In this document: positions 1-8,641 of the stretch, one piece after another
Layout: each line of letters begins with the position of its first letter
How positions within the stretch are numbered: the stretch's first letter is position 1
Source of the DNA: Clostridiales bacterium
GTDB taxonomy: Bacteria > Bacillota > Clostridia > Lachnospirales > Lachnospiraceae
DNA length: 64,000 nucleotides
Assembly: GCA_021204025.1 (NCBI GenBank)
Contig: JAJQAC010000063.1
Location: 1-64,000 of the forward strand
Direction: 5' to 3'
The notes under the pieces: model-generated
The model's input: only the letters and a program-made list of their open reading frames with translations
Told to the model about the DNA's origin: nothing
Database searches by the model: none
Translations under genes and position numbers: made by a program

Positions 1-29
1 GCCTGAATCAAGGCTTTGAGAGGATTTGA

Positions 30-668
30 ATTCAATTCAACTGTCGAAGACCCGGCACGGTATATCGCCGGATCTCGGACGAGTATCTGGATCCGATGTA
101 CTTTGTACCGGAGTCTCTGATTGGCGTACCAGGTATCATGGATGTATATCGGGGAGGCAATGTGGCGCTGGTCAATGCTCCGGGTAATGGTGTTGCTGAC
201 GATAAAGGTATTTACTATTTTGTGCCTCATATGATAAAATACTATCTGGGTGAAGAACCGATCCTGAAAAACGCGCCAACGTATCTGGCTTTTTATGAAG
301 ATGACCGGAAGCTGATTCTGGATCATCTGGAGAGGCTGGTTGTTAAGGATGTGTCGGAGGCAGGCGGATACGGAGTGGTATTCGGCAAAGATATGACGAC
401 GGAGGAACTGGAAAAATGGAGAACCATTATTAAGAATGAACCACGCCGTTTTATCGCGCAGGAAGTAATTGATTTTATCGATCTGGATATTGTTGAGGGA
501 GATCAGATGGTTCCGAGAAAAGCGGATCTGCGCGCGTTTGTTCTCAGTGGTGATACCACAAAGGTCTGGCCAAGCGGTCTGACCCGTTTTTCAAGAAATC
601 CGGATTCGTTTGTAGTAAATTCATCTCAGGGAGGAGGATTTAAAGACACATGGGTATTATCTCGATAG
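30..668 (+). CDS. circularly permuted ATP-grasp protein (DUF404/407 type), C-terminal part; 5' end missing or broken
   Basis: The protein matches the C-terminal half of the circularly permuted type 2 ATP-grasp family, seen in [11 protein letters not shown], the [14 protein letters not shown] stretch, [18 protein letters not shown], the [10 protein letters not shown] loop and the [20 protein letters not shown] end. These are peptide-ligase-like enzymes predicted to form amide bonds with ATP. Family members are about 450-480 residues, but only about 213 codons are present. Homology runs upstream of the first ATG (position 96) to at least position 66, yet the frame closes at a TGA at 27-29, and the other two forward frames also close within the first 20 bases. 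The gene is therefore frameshifted, truncated or mis-assembled at its 5' side. The stop overlaps the start of the alpha-E gene by 19 bases, which points to one operon. Confidence 0.75.
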   Translation: MQFNCRRPGTVYRRISDEYLDPMYFVPESLIGVPGIMDVYRGGNVALVNAPGNGVADDKGIYYFVPHMIKYYLGEEPILKNAPTYLAFYEDDRKLILDHLERLVVKDVSEAGGYGVVFGKDMTTEELEKWRTIIKNEPRRFIAQEVIDFIDLDIVEGDQMVPRKADLRAFVLSGDTTKVWPSGLTRFSRNPDSFVVNSSQGGGFKDTWVLSR

Positions 669-1321
669 AAAAAGCAGACCGGCTGTTCTGGCTGGGACGG
701 TATACGGAGCGGGTTTTTACGACTCTGGATGCGTTTTTTAAGTATTTTGACAAGATGCTCGATGAAGACAATTCCGCCTATATTCCATACTGTGAGAAAC
801 TTGCGATTCCTATGATTTACAGTGATATGGATGATTTCATTGACAATTATCTGTTCTCAAAGGACGATCCCAATTCTGTGATCAGCAACCTGATTCGCGC
901 TTATGACAATGGCATAGTGCTTCGCGATGAGCTAAGCAGCATTTCTTTGTCCTACATACAGCTGTCTTTAAATATTATGGAGAATTGTGTTAAGGATCAG
1001 GGCCTGACATATCAGCTTCAGCCGGTTAAGGATTATATCTATGCGTTCTGGGGCTGCCTGGATGATCGCGTGGAGGACGAGGAAGGCCGTAATATTATCA
1101 AGTGTGGCAGGTATCTGGAACGGGTGGATCTGTATATGCGTCTGGGATATAATATCCGTTCGATTCAGAAGGAGTACAGGAAATTCCTTAACCGTCTGCA
1201 GCGCGTGCGGATCGGGTATAATCTCTCTGAGGTAGACAAGCTGGGAGAAATTATTGGTCTTGGAGAAGGCTGGGAGGCCAGAAAACAGGATGCCCTCAAC
1301 GCCCTGTGGAACATACTTTAG
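650..1321 (+). CDS. alpha-E domain-containing protein (DUF403)
   Basis: This 223-residue, mostly helical protein carries the family opening [11 protein letters not shown] near residues 13-23 and a second conserved segment [17 protein letters not shown] around residues 152-168. Alpha-E proteins are known as genomic partners of the circularly permuted ATP-grasp family; their chemistry is unproven, and a role in the same amide-ligation pathway is inferred from linkage. The ATG at 650 overlaps the end of the ATP-grasp gene and follows a GGAGGAGG sequence at 631-638. The length is somewhat shorter than the roughly 300 residues common in proteobacterial homologues. Confidence 0.85.
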   Translation: MGIISIEKADRLFWLGRYTERVFTTLDAFFKYFDKMLDEDNSAYIPYCEKLAIPMIYSDMDDFIDNYLFSKDDPNSVISNLIRAYDNGIVLRDELSSISLSYIQLSLNIMENCVKDQGLTYQLQPVKDYIYAFWGCLDDRVEDEEGRNIIKCGRYLERVDLYMRLGYNIRSIQKEYRKFLNRLQRVRIGYNLSEVDKLGEIIGLGEGWEARKQDALNALWNIL

Positions 1322-1351
1322 GGAACATTTTAATAACTGAGGTGATACAAT

Positions 1352-2134
1352 TTGAAACAACTGCATTTCCGGTATGAGATGCAACTGCAACTGAGCGGAG
1401 ACGTAAGGGAACATCATTTTCTGATGCGGTGTAAACCCATGGAAAATGAAAATCAGCATTGCGGCAGTCTTTCTTTCCGTGTGACACCGTCAGATACCAT
1501 CGATGAGGTCGAGGATGGTTTTGGAAACCGCGGTTATGCGGTTACGATCCGGGAACCACATCGCCAAGTGCAGATGAGTGCGGAAGGACTGGTACGCGTG
1601 CGTATGGGAGAGATCCGTGAAGACTGCCATCCCATGTACCGTTTTCCGTCTCTCCATACAATGCCCGAGGATAATATTCGGGCATTTCTTTCGGATGCCC
1701 AAAGGTATTATGGGTCCGAGTTCCGTGACATGGCCGGCTACCGGGCATTGATGGGTTATCTGTATAGCCGGTTTACGTATGAGCCTGGGATCACGACGAC
1801 AAAGACGACAGCGGCGGCGGCACTTGCCGGCGGTCATGGAGTCTGCCAGGATTATGCGCATATTCTAATCAGTTTGATGAGACTGCAGGGAGTACCGGCA
1901 AGATATACGGCGGGCATGATGATTGGCGAGGGCGCGTCACACGCGTGGGTAGAGGTCTGGCATAACGGCGCATGGATTGGTCTGGATCCGACGAATAATC
2001 AGATGGTAGATGATACTTATATCAAGCTGACTCATGGTCGTGATTTTGAGGACGGGACGCTGGACCGGGGATGTTTTCTTGGCTTTGCGAGTCAGAATGA
2101 GATAATACATGTAAAGGTGGAAGAACGATCATGA
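1352..2134 (+). CDS. transglutaminase-like cysteine protease family protein
   Basis: The 260-residue protein has an N-terminal beta-rich region and a transglutaminase-like core. The catalytic triad is visible as Cys in GGHGVCQDYAHI (about residues 161-172), His in GASHAWVEVW and Asp in GLDPTNN. Such proteins cleave or form amide bonds and accompany ATP-grasp/alpha-E pairs in many bacteria, where they may hydrolyse or transfer the ligated product. The start is a TTG at 1352 preceded by GAGGTGA at 1340-1346. The end overlaps the next gene by four bases (ATGA), so translation is probably coupled. Confidence 0.88.
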   Translation: MKQLHFRYEMQLQLSGDVREHHFLMRCKPMENENQHCGSLSFRVTPSDTIDEVEDGFGNRGYAVTIREPHRQVQMSAEGLVRVRMGEIREDCHPMYRFPSLHTMPEDNIRAFLSDAQRYYGSEFRDMAGYRALMGYLYSRFTYEPGITTTKTTAAAALAGGHGVCQDYAHILISLMRLQGVPARYTAGMMIGEGASHAWVEVWHNGAWIGLDPTNNQMVDDTYIKLTHGRDFEDGTLDRGCFLGFASQNEIIHVKVEERS

Positions 2135-3066
2135 TAAAGACGGTGGTATCTGTCGGTCTTGCGGTAGATGAAAGCCTGAGAATTGTAAAAAACGTGATTA
2201 CCCCGGAGACAGTTTCGGGACAGGAAAAGCGGATCTGCATCGTGACTGGCACACACGGCGATGAGTTGGAGGGCCAGTATGTCTGCTATGAGATTAACCG
2301 GATCATCCGGGAGCAGAAGGAACATCTGAAAGGAATCGTGGAAATATATCCGGCATTGAATCCTCTTGGTGTTGATACGATTTCCCGCGGGATTCCGATG
2401 TTTGACCTGGACATGAACCGTATTTTCCCCGGAAATGAGGACGGAGCGGTAGCCGAGCACGTGGCGGCAAAAGTGATTCAGAGCATTGCGGGAGCGGATC
2501 TGTGTATCGATATTCACGCGAGTAATATTTTCCTTCGGGAGATTCCGCAGGCCAGGATTAATATCAACACGGCTGATACACTTCTTCCTTTTGCGAGACA
2601 TCTGAATCTGGATTTTGTGTGGATCCACGCAGCGGCGACTGTTCTGGAATCCACGCTTGCGCACAGTCTGAATTCGATCGGTGTACCGACGGTAGTAGTA
2701 GAGATGGGAGTAGGCATGCGCATAACGGAGGAATATTGCCGTCAGCTGACCGATGGTATTTTCTGTGTCATGAAAGATATGGGAATCTGGGATGGAGAAG
2801 TAATTGTGCCGAAGACTCCGGTGGTCTCCAATGACGGAGAAGTCGGCTTTATCAATGCGAACGCTCCGGGGATTTTTGTGCCGGTGGTAAAGCATACGAG
2901 GATGGTGAAAAAGGGCGAGCTGGTAGGACGTATTCTGAATCCGCTTGACGGAACCGTGATGGAGGAGAACCGCGCTCCTCTCGCGGGTATGGTGTTTACC
3001 CTGCGTGAGTATCCTGTAGTATCCTGCGGGTCGCTGATTGCGAGAATTCTGGGAGGTGGCTTCTGA
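2131..3066 (+). CDS. succinylglutamate desuccinylase/aspartoacylase family zinc hydrolase
   Basis: This 311-residue protein belongs to the AstE/AspA branch of the M14 zinc carboxypeptidase fold. The metal site appears complete: His and Glu in GTHGDE near residue 47, the second His in DIHAS near residue 130, and a catalytic-type Glu in VVVEMG near residue 191. Family members hydrolyse N-acyl amino acids or amide bonds. The C-terminal third carries a beta-barrel-like segment with the GxxxPVVKHTRMVKKGE pattern typical of this group. It overlaps the transglutaminase gene by four bases and the next paralogue by one base, so it is in the same operon. The natural substrate cannot be read from the sequence. 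Confidence 0.85.
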   Translation: MIKTVVSVGLAVDESLRIVKNVITPETVSGQEKRICIVTGTHGDELEGQYVCYEINRIIREQKEHLKGIVEIYPALNPLGVDTISRGIPMFDLDMNRIFPGNEDGAVAEHVAAKVIQSIAGADLCIDIHASNIFLREIPQARININTADTLLPFARHLNLDFVWIHAAATVLESTLAHSLNSIGVPTVVVEMGVGMRITEEYCRQLTDGIFCVMKDMGIWDGEVIVPKTPVVSNDGEVGFINANAPGIFVPVVKHTRMVKKGELVGRILNPLDGTVMEENRAPLAGMVFTLREYPVVSCGSLIARILGGGF

Positions 3067-4001
3067 TGAAAAAAGAATGTATTTATTCTTTAAAGAATTG
3101 CTACCGGGATGATATGAACATCTATGGATACCGTTTCGGAAAAGGAGAAAAATCTGCCTGCATCGTGGGAGCGATGCGTGGCAACGAAGTGCAGCAGCTT
3201 TATATCTGTTCAAAACTGGTGAAAACACTGAAGGAACTGGAAAAAAAAGGAAACATCGTGGCGCATAATGAGATTCTGGTCATTCCGTCGGTTAACCACA
3301 GTTCCATGAATGTCGGCAAACGCTTCTGGGCGACGGATAATACTGATATCAACCGTATGTTCCCGGGATATCATCTCGGGGAGACGACGCAGCGGATCGC
3401 GGATGGTGTTTTTCAGGCAATTAAAGATTACAGTTATGGGATTCATTTCCCAAGTTTTTATATGGAGGGAGAATTTGTCCCTCATGTGAGAATGATGGAC
3501 ACGGGTTTTCAGAACGCAAGTCTGGCGAATCTTTTTGGACTGCCGTATGTGGTGATCCGTAAGCCGAGGCCGTATGATACGACTACGTTGAACTACAACT
3601 GGCAGATCTGGAACAGCAACGCTTTTTCTGTCTATACCAGCAACACGAGCCAGATTGATGAGAAATCTGCCCGTATGACAGTTGCCTTGGTGCTCCGGTT
3701 CCTGACCCGGATGGGGATCCTGCGATATACGAGTCATAGCGGATATATCGCCAGTGTACTGCATGAGGAGGACTTAAACCCGGTAAAAAACGATGCCCCG
3801 GGTATCTACCGCCGTCTGGTGGATCCGGGCGAAGAGGTGCGGCGCGGACAGGTCCTGGCTACGATTACAGATCCGCTGGAAGGAGAGGAGATCAGCCAGG
3901 TGCTTTCGCCAACGGACGGGGTTGTCTTCTTTGCGCACCGTTCTCCTCTGGTAATGGAAGGTACTGTGATTTTTAAAATTATCAGGAGATTGCACGAGTA
4001 G
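3066..4001 (+). CDS. degenerate aspartoacylase-family paralogue (likely metal-site-deficient)
   Basis: This protein has the same length (311 residues) and domain order as its upstream neighbour and is a tandem paralogue. Where the neighbour has GTHGDE, this one reads AMRGNE, so the first zinc His is replaced by Arg. DIHAS becomes GIHFP, and the VVVEMG segment with the catalytic Glu has no counterpart. One His and the HxxE Glu survive. It could be a catalytically inactive partner subunit forming a heteromer with the upstream enzyme, or it could have another activity. The TGATG junction with the upstream gene suggests coupled translation and matched amounts. Confidence 0.78.
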   Translation: MKKECIYSLKNCYRDDMNIYGYRFGKGEKSACIVGAMRGNEVQQLYICSKLVKTLKELEKKGNIVAHNEILVIPSVNHSSMNVGKRFWATDNTDINRMFPGYHLGETTQRIADGVFQAIKDYSYGIHFPSFYMEGEFVPHVRMMDTGFQNASLANLFGLPYVVIRKPRPYDTTTLNYNWQIWNSNAFSVYTSNTSQIDEKSARMTVALVLRFLTRMGILRYTSHSGYIASVLHEEDLNPVKNDAPGIYRRLVDPGEEVRRGQVLATITDPLEGEEISQVLSPTDGVVFFAHRSPLVMEGTVIFKIIRRLHE

Positions 4002-4034
4002 GAACGGAAATTTTATATTCATAAAGTTTGATCG

Positions 4035-4081
4035 TCAGACACAGACAGAAGATGGCAGGGCCATCGATTCGCTGTGTCTGA
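4035..4081 (+). terminator. hairpin terminator after the ATP-grasp operon
   Basis: A 10-bp stem (4035-4044 with 4072-4081) encloses a smaller GATGG/CCATC hairpin and is followed by a short T-containing run. It lies about 30 bases after the last stop codon, which fits the end of the operon. The T tract is weak, so this is a moderate call. Confidence 0.5.
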
Positions 4082-4139
4082 TTTATGTTTGCCTGTGGCT
4101 GTTTTGTAGTTGAGGAATTCTGAAACCATTGATTACGCC

Positions 4140-4168
4140 TTGAATTGTCTGTACAGATTTGATATAAT
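4140..4168 (+). promoter_or_regulatory. sigma-A-type promoter for the class A PBP gene
   Basis: A -35 box TTGAAT (4140-4145) and a perfect -10 box TATAAT (4163-4168) are separated by 17 bases. Transcription would begin near 4175, which rules out the TTG at 4172 as the start codon of the downstream gene. Confidence 0.8.
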
Positions 4169-4216
4169 TTTTTGTTAAGAGTCGAAAAACACTTTTTGGC
4201 GAAAGGAGAACCGTCC

Positions 4217-6946
4217 ATGAATTATGGAAGAGCATCGGTCGAAAATAAGATCAAATCCGTTGACTCTGACAGAAATAAATATGCTTCCGGCATTGTGCTG
4301 CTGGCCTTTAAGATCTGTATGGTATTTTGTCTGATTGTTCTGGCCGCGGTCGCCGCGGTAGTGATCGGCGCCGCAAAAGGGGTGATAGACAACGCTCCTG
4401 AGATTAATGTGGAAAGTATTGTTCCGTCCGGTTATGCCACTACGGTGTATGACTGCGAGGGAAACCTGACAGATACGCTGGTGACTGCCGGTTCCAACCG
4501 CGAGGAAGCTACTTATGATGAATTTCCGGAGGATCTGATTAATGTTTTTGTCGCGATTGAAGATTCCCGTTTCTGGACGCATAACGGTATTGACCTGCGT
4601 TCGATTATCCGTGCGGCTGTTGGCGTGTTAAGCGGAGATTACAGCGGCGGTGGCAGTACGATTACGCAGCAGCTGATCAAAAATAATGTGTTTAATGGAG
4701 GGATGGAAACCAGTTTCGGCGCGAAGCTGGAGAGAAAGCTGCAGGAACAGTATCTTGCGGTGCAGCTGACCAAATCCATGGACCGCAAACAGATTCTGAC
4801 CAATTATCTCAATACCATTAATCTTGGCAATAATACTCTGGGCGTCAAGGTCGCGGCACGGCGGTATTTTAATAAAGAATTATCCGAACTGACATTGTCG
4901 GAATGTGCGGTAATTGCCGGGATTACGCAGAACCCGGCTCATCTCAATCCGATTACCGGCCGTGAGAAGAATGAAGAGAAACGGAAAGTCATTCTGCAGT
5001 ATATGTATGAGCAGGGTTATATTACGAAAGAGGAACAGGAAGAAGCACTGGCGGACGATGTTTATGATCGGATTCAGAATGTGGATTCCGTGTCCAGAGA
5101 AACTTCGACTCCGTACAGTTATTTTACGGACGAACTGACCAGTCAGGTGAAAGAAACCCTGATGGAGGAACTGGGTTATACGGAAACACAGGCGCATAAT
5201 CTGCTTTACAGCGGAGGTCTGAAGATTTACACAACTCAGGATCCGGCCATCCAGGCGATTGTGGATGAGGAAATCAGTGATCCGGATAATTATTCAGCGG
5301 CCCGTTATTCGCTGGAATACCGTCTGTCGGTAACGGACACTCAGGGAGAAACCATACATTATTCAGAAAAAAATATCAGCAGCTGGCATGAAAATGTCCT
5401 GAAGGACAGTTTTGATGGTCTTTATGACAGCCAGGAGGAGGCGCAGGAGGATATCGACGCATATAAGGCGCAGCTTCTGCAGGAGGGGGATGAGATCATC
5501 GGTGAGACGGTTACGATGACGCTCCAGCCACAGGCTTCTTTTGTGATTATGGATCAGAAGACCGGGGAGGTAAAAGCGATCAGCGGCGGAAGAGGGGAAA
5601 AAACCGCCAGCCTGACATTGAACCGGGCGACAAACGCCATGCGTCAGCCAGGATCTACGTTTAAGGTGATTACAGCGTTTGCACCGGCGCTGGATACATG
5701 CAGAGCGACGCTGGGTACGGTCTATTATGATGCGCCTTATACGGTGGGAACAAAAACCTTCAGCAACTGGTACAGTCAGGGATTTTTAGGATATTCCAGT
5801 ATTCGGGACGGTATTGTTTATTCGATGAATATTGTCGCGGTACGCTGCCTGATGGAGACAGTGACACCGCAGCTTGGCGTTGAGTATGCGCGTAATTTCG
5901 GGATTACAACCCTCACGGATACGGATATGAACGCGGCGTTGGCTCTGGGCGGGATCACGGACGGCGTGACGAATCTGGAGCTGACCGGCGCCTATGCTGC
6001 GATCGCAAATGGAGGAGTCTACACAAAGCCGGTATTCTTTACGAAAATTTATGACCATGATGGGAAAATCCTGATTGATAATGAGCCAAAGACGCATCGG
6101 GTATTGAAGGAATCAACGGCATTTCTGTTGACGGACGCGATGAAGGATTCGATGATCAGCAATCACAAATGGGCAAGCAGTGGTTATAATGTCGGTTCGA
6201 CCAGCACGCGGGCGAAACTTTCCGATATGTCCTGTGCGGGGAAAAGCGGTACGACTTCCAATAATAATGATATCTGGTTCGTGGGGTTCACACCGTATTA
6301 TACCGCGGGGATCTGGGGAGGATGTGACAGCAATCAGAAGCTGACCACGCAGAATGGCGGTACTTCGTTTCATAAAGACATCTGGAAGAAAATCATGACT
6401 CGTGTGCATGAGGGACTTTCCGACCCGGGATTTTCTGTTCCGGACAGCGTTACGACAGCAGAGATCTGCCGCAAATCCGGCAAGATCGGTGTGTCAGGTA
6501 TCTGCAGCGCAGATCCGAGGGGGAATGCGATTTACACGGAATATTTCGCGACGGATAATGTGCCGGAGGAAGTCTGTGATAAGCATGTGCGCGTTACCGT
6601 CTGCGCGGAAACCGGGCTGATCCCGGCGGAAGACTGCGAACGTACCACAGCAATCTGTATTGCGATACCATCGGATGCTGAAGGGAGTACCGATGATTCC
6701 GGTTACGCGATACCCTATCGGACATGCTCCGGTCATACCAGTGTCATCCTGAGTCCAAGTGCGGAGGATGGCGAGACAGTGGAGAGAACCGCGCCCGGCG
6801 TCAGTACGACTGGTCCCGGATATGTATCGCCGGGGAGCAGCAGTTCGTCTTCGGGAGGAAGCAGTCGGGAAAGTACACAGGAAAGTTCTGTTGAGAAGCC
6901 GACAGCGGCATCCCGATCGGTAACAACGCCGACAGCGGCACGCTAA
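4217..6946 (+). CDS. class A penicillin-binding protein (PBP1A-type transglycosylase/transpeptidase)
   Basis: This bifunctional enzyme polymerises and cross-links peptidoglycan at the outer face of the membrane. A cytoplasmic N-terminus is followed by one membrane segment at about residues 25-55. The glycosyltransferase domain has EDSRFWTHNGID with its catalytic Glu, and GGGSTITQQL. The transpeptidase domain has the SxxK motif in PGSTFKV, SMN as the SxN motif, and KSGTT as the KTG-type motif. The C-terminus is a Ser/Thr-rich, low-complexity tail. The frame is open back to 4172, but the promoter overlaps that part. ATG 4217, preceded by AAAGGAG at 4202-4208, is the likely start and gives 909 residues. 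Its position next to spore genes does not by itself show a sporulation role. Confidence 0.93.
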   Translation: MNYGRASVENKIKSVDSDRNKYASGIVLLAFKICMVFCLIVLAAVAAVVIGAAKGVIDNAPEINVESIVPSGYATTVYDCEGNLTDTLVTAGSNREEATYDEFPEDLINVFVAIEDSRFWTHNGIDLRSIIRAAVGVLSGDYSGGGSTITQQLIKNNVFNGGMETSFGAKLERKLQEQYLAVQLTKSMDRKQILTNYLNTINLGNNTLGVKVAARRYFNKELSELTLSECAVIAGITQNPAHLNPITGREKNEEKRKVILQYMYEQGYITKEEQEEALADDVYDRIQNVDSVSRETSTPYSYFTDELTSQVKETLMEELGYTETQAHNLLYSGGLKIYTTQDPAIQAIVDEEISDPDNYSAARYSLEYRLSVTDTQGETIHYSEKNISSWHENVLKDSFDGLYDSQEEAQEDIDAYKAQLLQEGDEIIGETVTMTLQPQASFVIMDQKTGEVKAISGGRGEKTASLTLNRATNAMRQPGSTFKVITAFAPALDTCRATLGTVYYDAPYTVGTKTFSNWYSQGFLGYSSIRDGIVYSMNIVAVRCLMETVTPQLGVEYARNFGITTLTDTDMNAALALGGITDGVTNLELTGAYAAIANGGVYTKPVFFTKIYDHDGKILIDNEPKTHRVLKESTAFLLTDAMKDSMISNHKWASSGYNVGSTSTRAKLSDMSCAGKSGTTSNNNDIWFVGFTPYYTAGIWGGCDSNQKLTTQNGGTSFHKDIWKKIMTRVHEGLSDPGFSVPDSVTTAEICRKSGKIGVSGICSADPRGNAIYTEYFATDNVPEEVCDKHVRVTVCAETGLIPAEDCERTTAICIAIPSDAEGSTDDSGYAIPYRTCSGHTSVILSPSAEDGETVERTAPGVSTTGPGYVSPGSSSSSSGGSSRESTQESSVEKPTAASRSVTTPTAAR

Positions 6947-6971
6947 AAGATATTCTGCTACAAAAAAATCC

Positions 6972-7010
6972 ATCACGGACTGCGAAAGGTTTTATGCGGC
7001 AGTCCGTGAT
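6972..7010. terminator. bidirectional terminator between the PBP gene and spoVAE
   Basis: A perfect 12-bp stem, ATCACGGACTGC with its complement at 6999-7010, is flanked by an A run on the left and a T run on the right. It can therefore stop transcripts from the PBP gene (+) and from spoVAE (-), which converge here. Confidence 0.88.
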
Positions 7011-7017
7011 TTTTGGA

Positions 7018-7377
7018 TTATTTTTTCATTTTTGGAGAAAAAACCAACGCTCCAAGATAGCCGAAAATCAGTGCTCCGGCGATTCCTGCGGAAGCGGCGG
7101 TGACCCCGCCCTTAAAGATGCCGAGAAAGCCGTCTTTTCCGATACTTTCTGCAACACCCTTCCACAAAGTGTTTCCAAAGCCAAGCAGTGGGACAGTGGC
7201 GCCGGCTCCGGCCCATTCGCTGAAGGGTTCATAGAGACCGAGCCATCCGAGGATGGTACCGGTAACGACCAGAGTAACCATCACCCGGCCGGGCATCATT
7301 TTGGTTCTGTCAAGAAGTATCTGAACCATCGCGCAGATAAGACCTCCGATGATAAACGCTTTGAAAAGTTCAATCAT
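7018..7377 (-). CDS. spoVAE: stage V sporulation protein AE (SpoVAE)
   Basis: This 119-residue hydrophobic protein of the SpoVAC/SpoVAE membrane family has about three to four membrane segments and conserved PGRVMVTLVVTG and GATVPLLGFG patterns. SpoVA proteins form the inner-membrane channel that moves dipicolinic acid into the forespore and out again at germination. Its start overlaps the end of spoVAD by four bases, so the pair is a two-gene operon. No spoVAC gene precedes spoVAD here, although spoVAC-spoVAD-spoVAE is the common order. Expression late in the forespore (sigma G) is expected from the family, but no clear sigma-G promoter was recognised. Confidence 0.9.
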   Translation of the reverse strand: MIELFKAFIIGGLICAMVQILLDRTKMMPGRVMVTLVVTGTILGWLGLYEPFSEWAGAGATVPLLGFGNTLWKGVAESIGKDGFLGIFKGGVTAASAGIAGALIFGYLGALVFSPKMKK

Positions 7378-8399
7378 GATTGCGTACCTCCCGTTGATTC
7401 CAGGATCACCCCATGACAGATGCCGGGGATATTTTGCCCTTCATTATAACTGATGGTAGAGAGCAGGGCGCCGGTCGGAAGAAAGAGAACCCGCCGCCAA
7501 GTCCCATCGGCAAGATGCGGAAGAATGTAAGAACAGAGTACAAGGGCAGCGCATCCGCATCCACTGCCGCCAGAATGAGTATCCTGCGCATCATTGTCAT
7601 AAATGACGAGGCCACAGTCCGTATGCTTATTCCGGATATCACAACCGTCCGCTGACATAAAATCAAGAAGAATCTGTGTACCGATTTTTCCCAGGTCGCC
7701 GGTAATAATCTGGTCGTACCAGCTTTCATTCACCTGAAAATCTTCGAAATTCTGCCGGATGGTATCCCAGGCGGCGGGAGCCATTGCAGCTCCCATATTC
7801 ATAGAATCCCAGATGCCGGGGTCAATGGCGCGTCCGGTGGTGATGCCGGATATTTTCACTTTACTTTTTCCTCTCGAGCCGGACAGGATCAGTGTTCCAC
7901 AGCCGGTGACCGTCCAGGTGGCAGATGACGGACGCTGGTTCCCGTATCCAAGCGGAAAACGAAATTCTTTTTCTGCGCTGGCATAATGGCTGGAAGCCAG
8001 AACCATGACGCGATCAGCATGTCCGGCGTCAATACACATACTGCCAAGACAGAGTGCTTCAGCGATGCTGGAGCAGGCTCCATAAAGACCGAACATGGGG
8101 ATCCGGAGTCCCGCAGTTCCGAAAGAGGTGGCGATGAGCTGTCCCAGGAGATCTCCGGCAAAGAGATAGCGGATATCGGTACTGCAAAGATCGTTTTTTT
8201 CCAGAGCGAGATTCGCAGTTCGTTTCTGCATTACGCTTTCCGCTTCTTCCCAGGATGGCGCGCCGAATGTGGCGTCCGGCTCGATCTGGTCAATTACGCT
8301 GCCAAGCGGTCCTTCCCCTTCCTTGTTTCCGGCGATGCAGGCCGTTTCCATGAGGTAAGAAGGATGATCAAACCAGAGACTGGCTTTTCCTTTTTGCAT
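7374..8399 (-). CDS. spoVAD: stage V sporulation protein AD (SpoVAD)
   Basis: The 341-residue protein has a thiolase-like fold and the conserved GLYGACSSIAEAL and PLGYGNQRPSSATWTVTG segments. SpoVAD is a soluble dipicolinic-acid-binding subunit of the SpoVA channel in spores. The ATG on the minus strand is preceded by AGGAGGAATTTT, an ideal ribosome binding site. It heads the minus-strand pair with spoVAE and diverges from the yigZ-like gene. Confidence 0.93.
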   Translation of the reverse strand: MQKGKASLWFDHPSYLMETACIAGNKEGEGPLGSVIDQIEPDATFGAPSWEEAESVMQKRTANLALEKNDLCSTDIRYLFAGDLLGQLIATSFGTAGLRIPMFGLYGACSSIAEALCLGSMCIDAGHADRVMVLASSHYASAEKEFRFPLGYGNQRPSSATWTVTGCGTLILSGSRGKSKVKISGITTGRAIDPGIWDSMNMGAAMAPAAWDTIRQNFEDFQVNESWYDQIITGDLGKIGTQILLDFMSADGCDIRNKHTDCGLVIYDNDAQDTHSGGSGCGCAALVLCSYILPHLADGTWRRVLFLPTGALLSTISYNEGQNIPGICHGVILESTGGTQS

Positions 8400-8489
8400 A
8401 AAATTCCTCCTTGATGAATCTATCGTAGCTGTTTTTCATGTTTCCCAGGAAGCGGAAAAATATACGGATCACGAATCCGGACAATCTGT

Positions 8490-8519
8490 TTGACACAGAT
8501 AACAGGGTGCCGATATAAT
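8490..8519 (+). promoter_or_regulatory. sigma-A-type promoter for the yigZ-like gene
   Basis: A perfect TTGACA (8490-8495) and a perfect TATAAT (8514-8519) are 18 bases apart. The transcript would carry a leader of about 115 bases in which CGAAGG near 8536 can pair with CCTTCG near 8582 around a small hairpin, CGAATG-CCTG-CATTCG. Whether this leader has a function cannot be said. Confidence 0.82.
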
Positions 8520-8641
8520 GATGACATCAGGGTCGAAGGGGTATAAACCGAATGCCTGCATTCGTATTTATGACGTCTTGATCCTTCGGGTATCACATGG
8601 TTTTAGTACGGATAGATCAGAAAAAAGAAAGGAAAACTTTC

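Noticed and set aside
2092-3228. 378-codon open frame on the minus strand opposite the aspartoacylase-like genes
   Set aside because: It is antisense to well-supported coding sequence, its composition is unnatural for a protein, and it has no ribosome site.
4172-4216. Upstream TTG start for the PBP gene
   Set aside because: It falls at or before the expected transcription start of a strong promoter and has no ribosome site; ATG 4217 has both.
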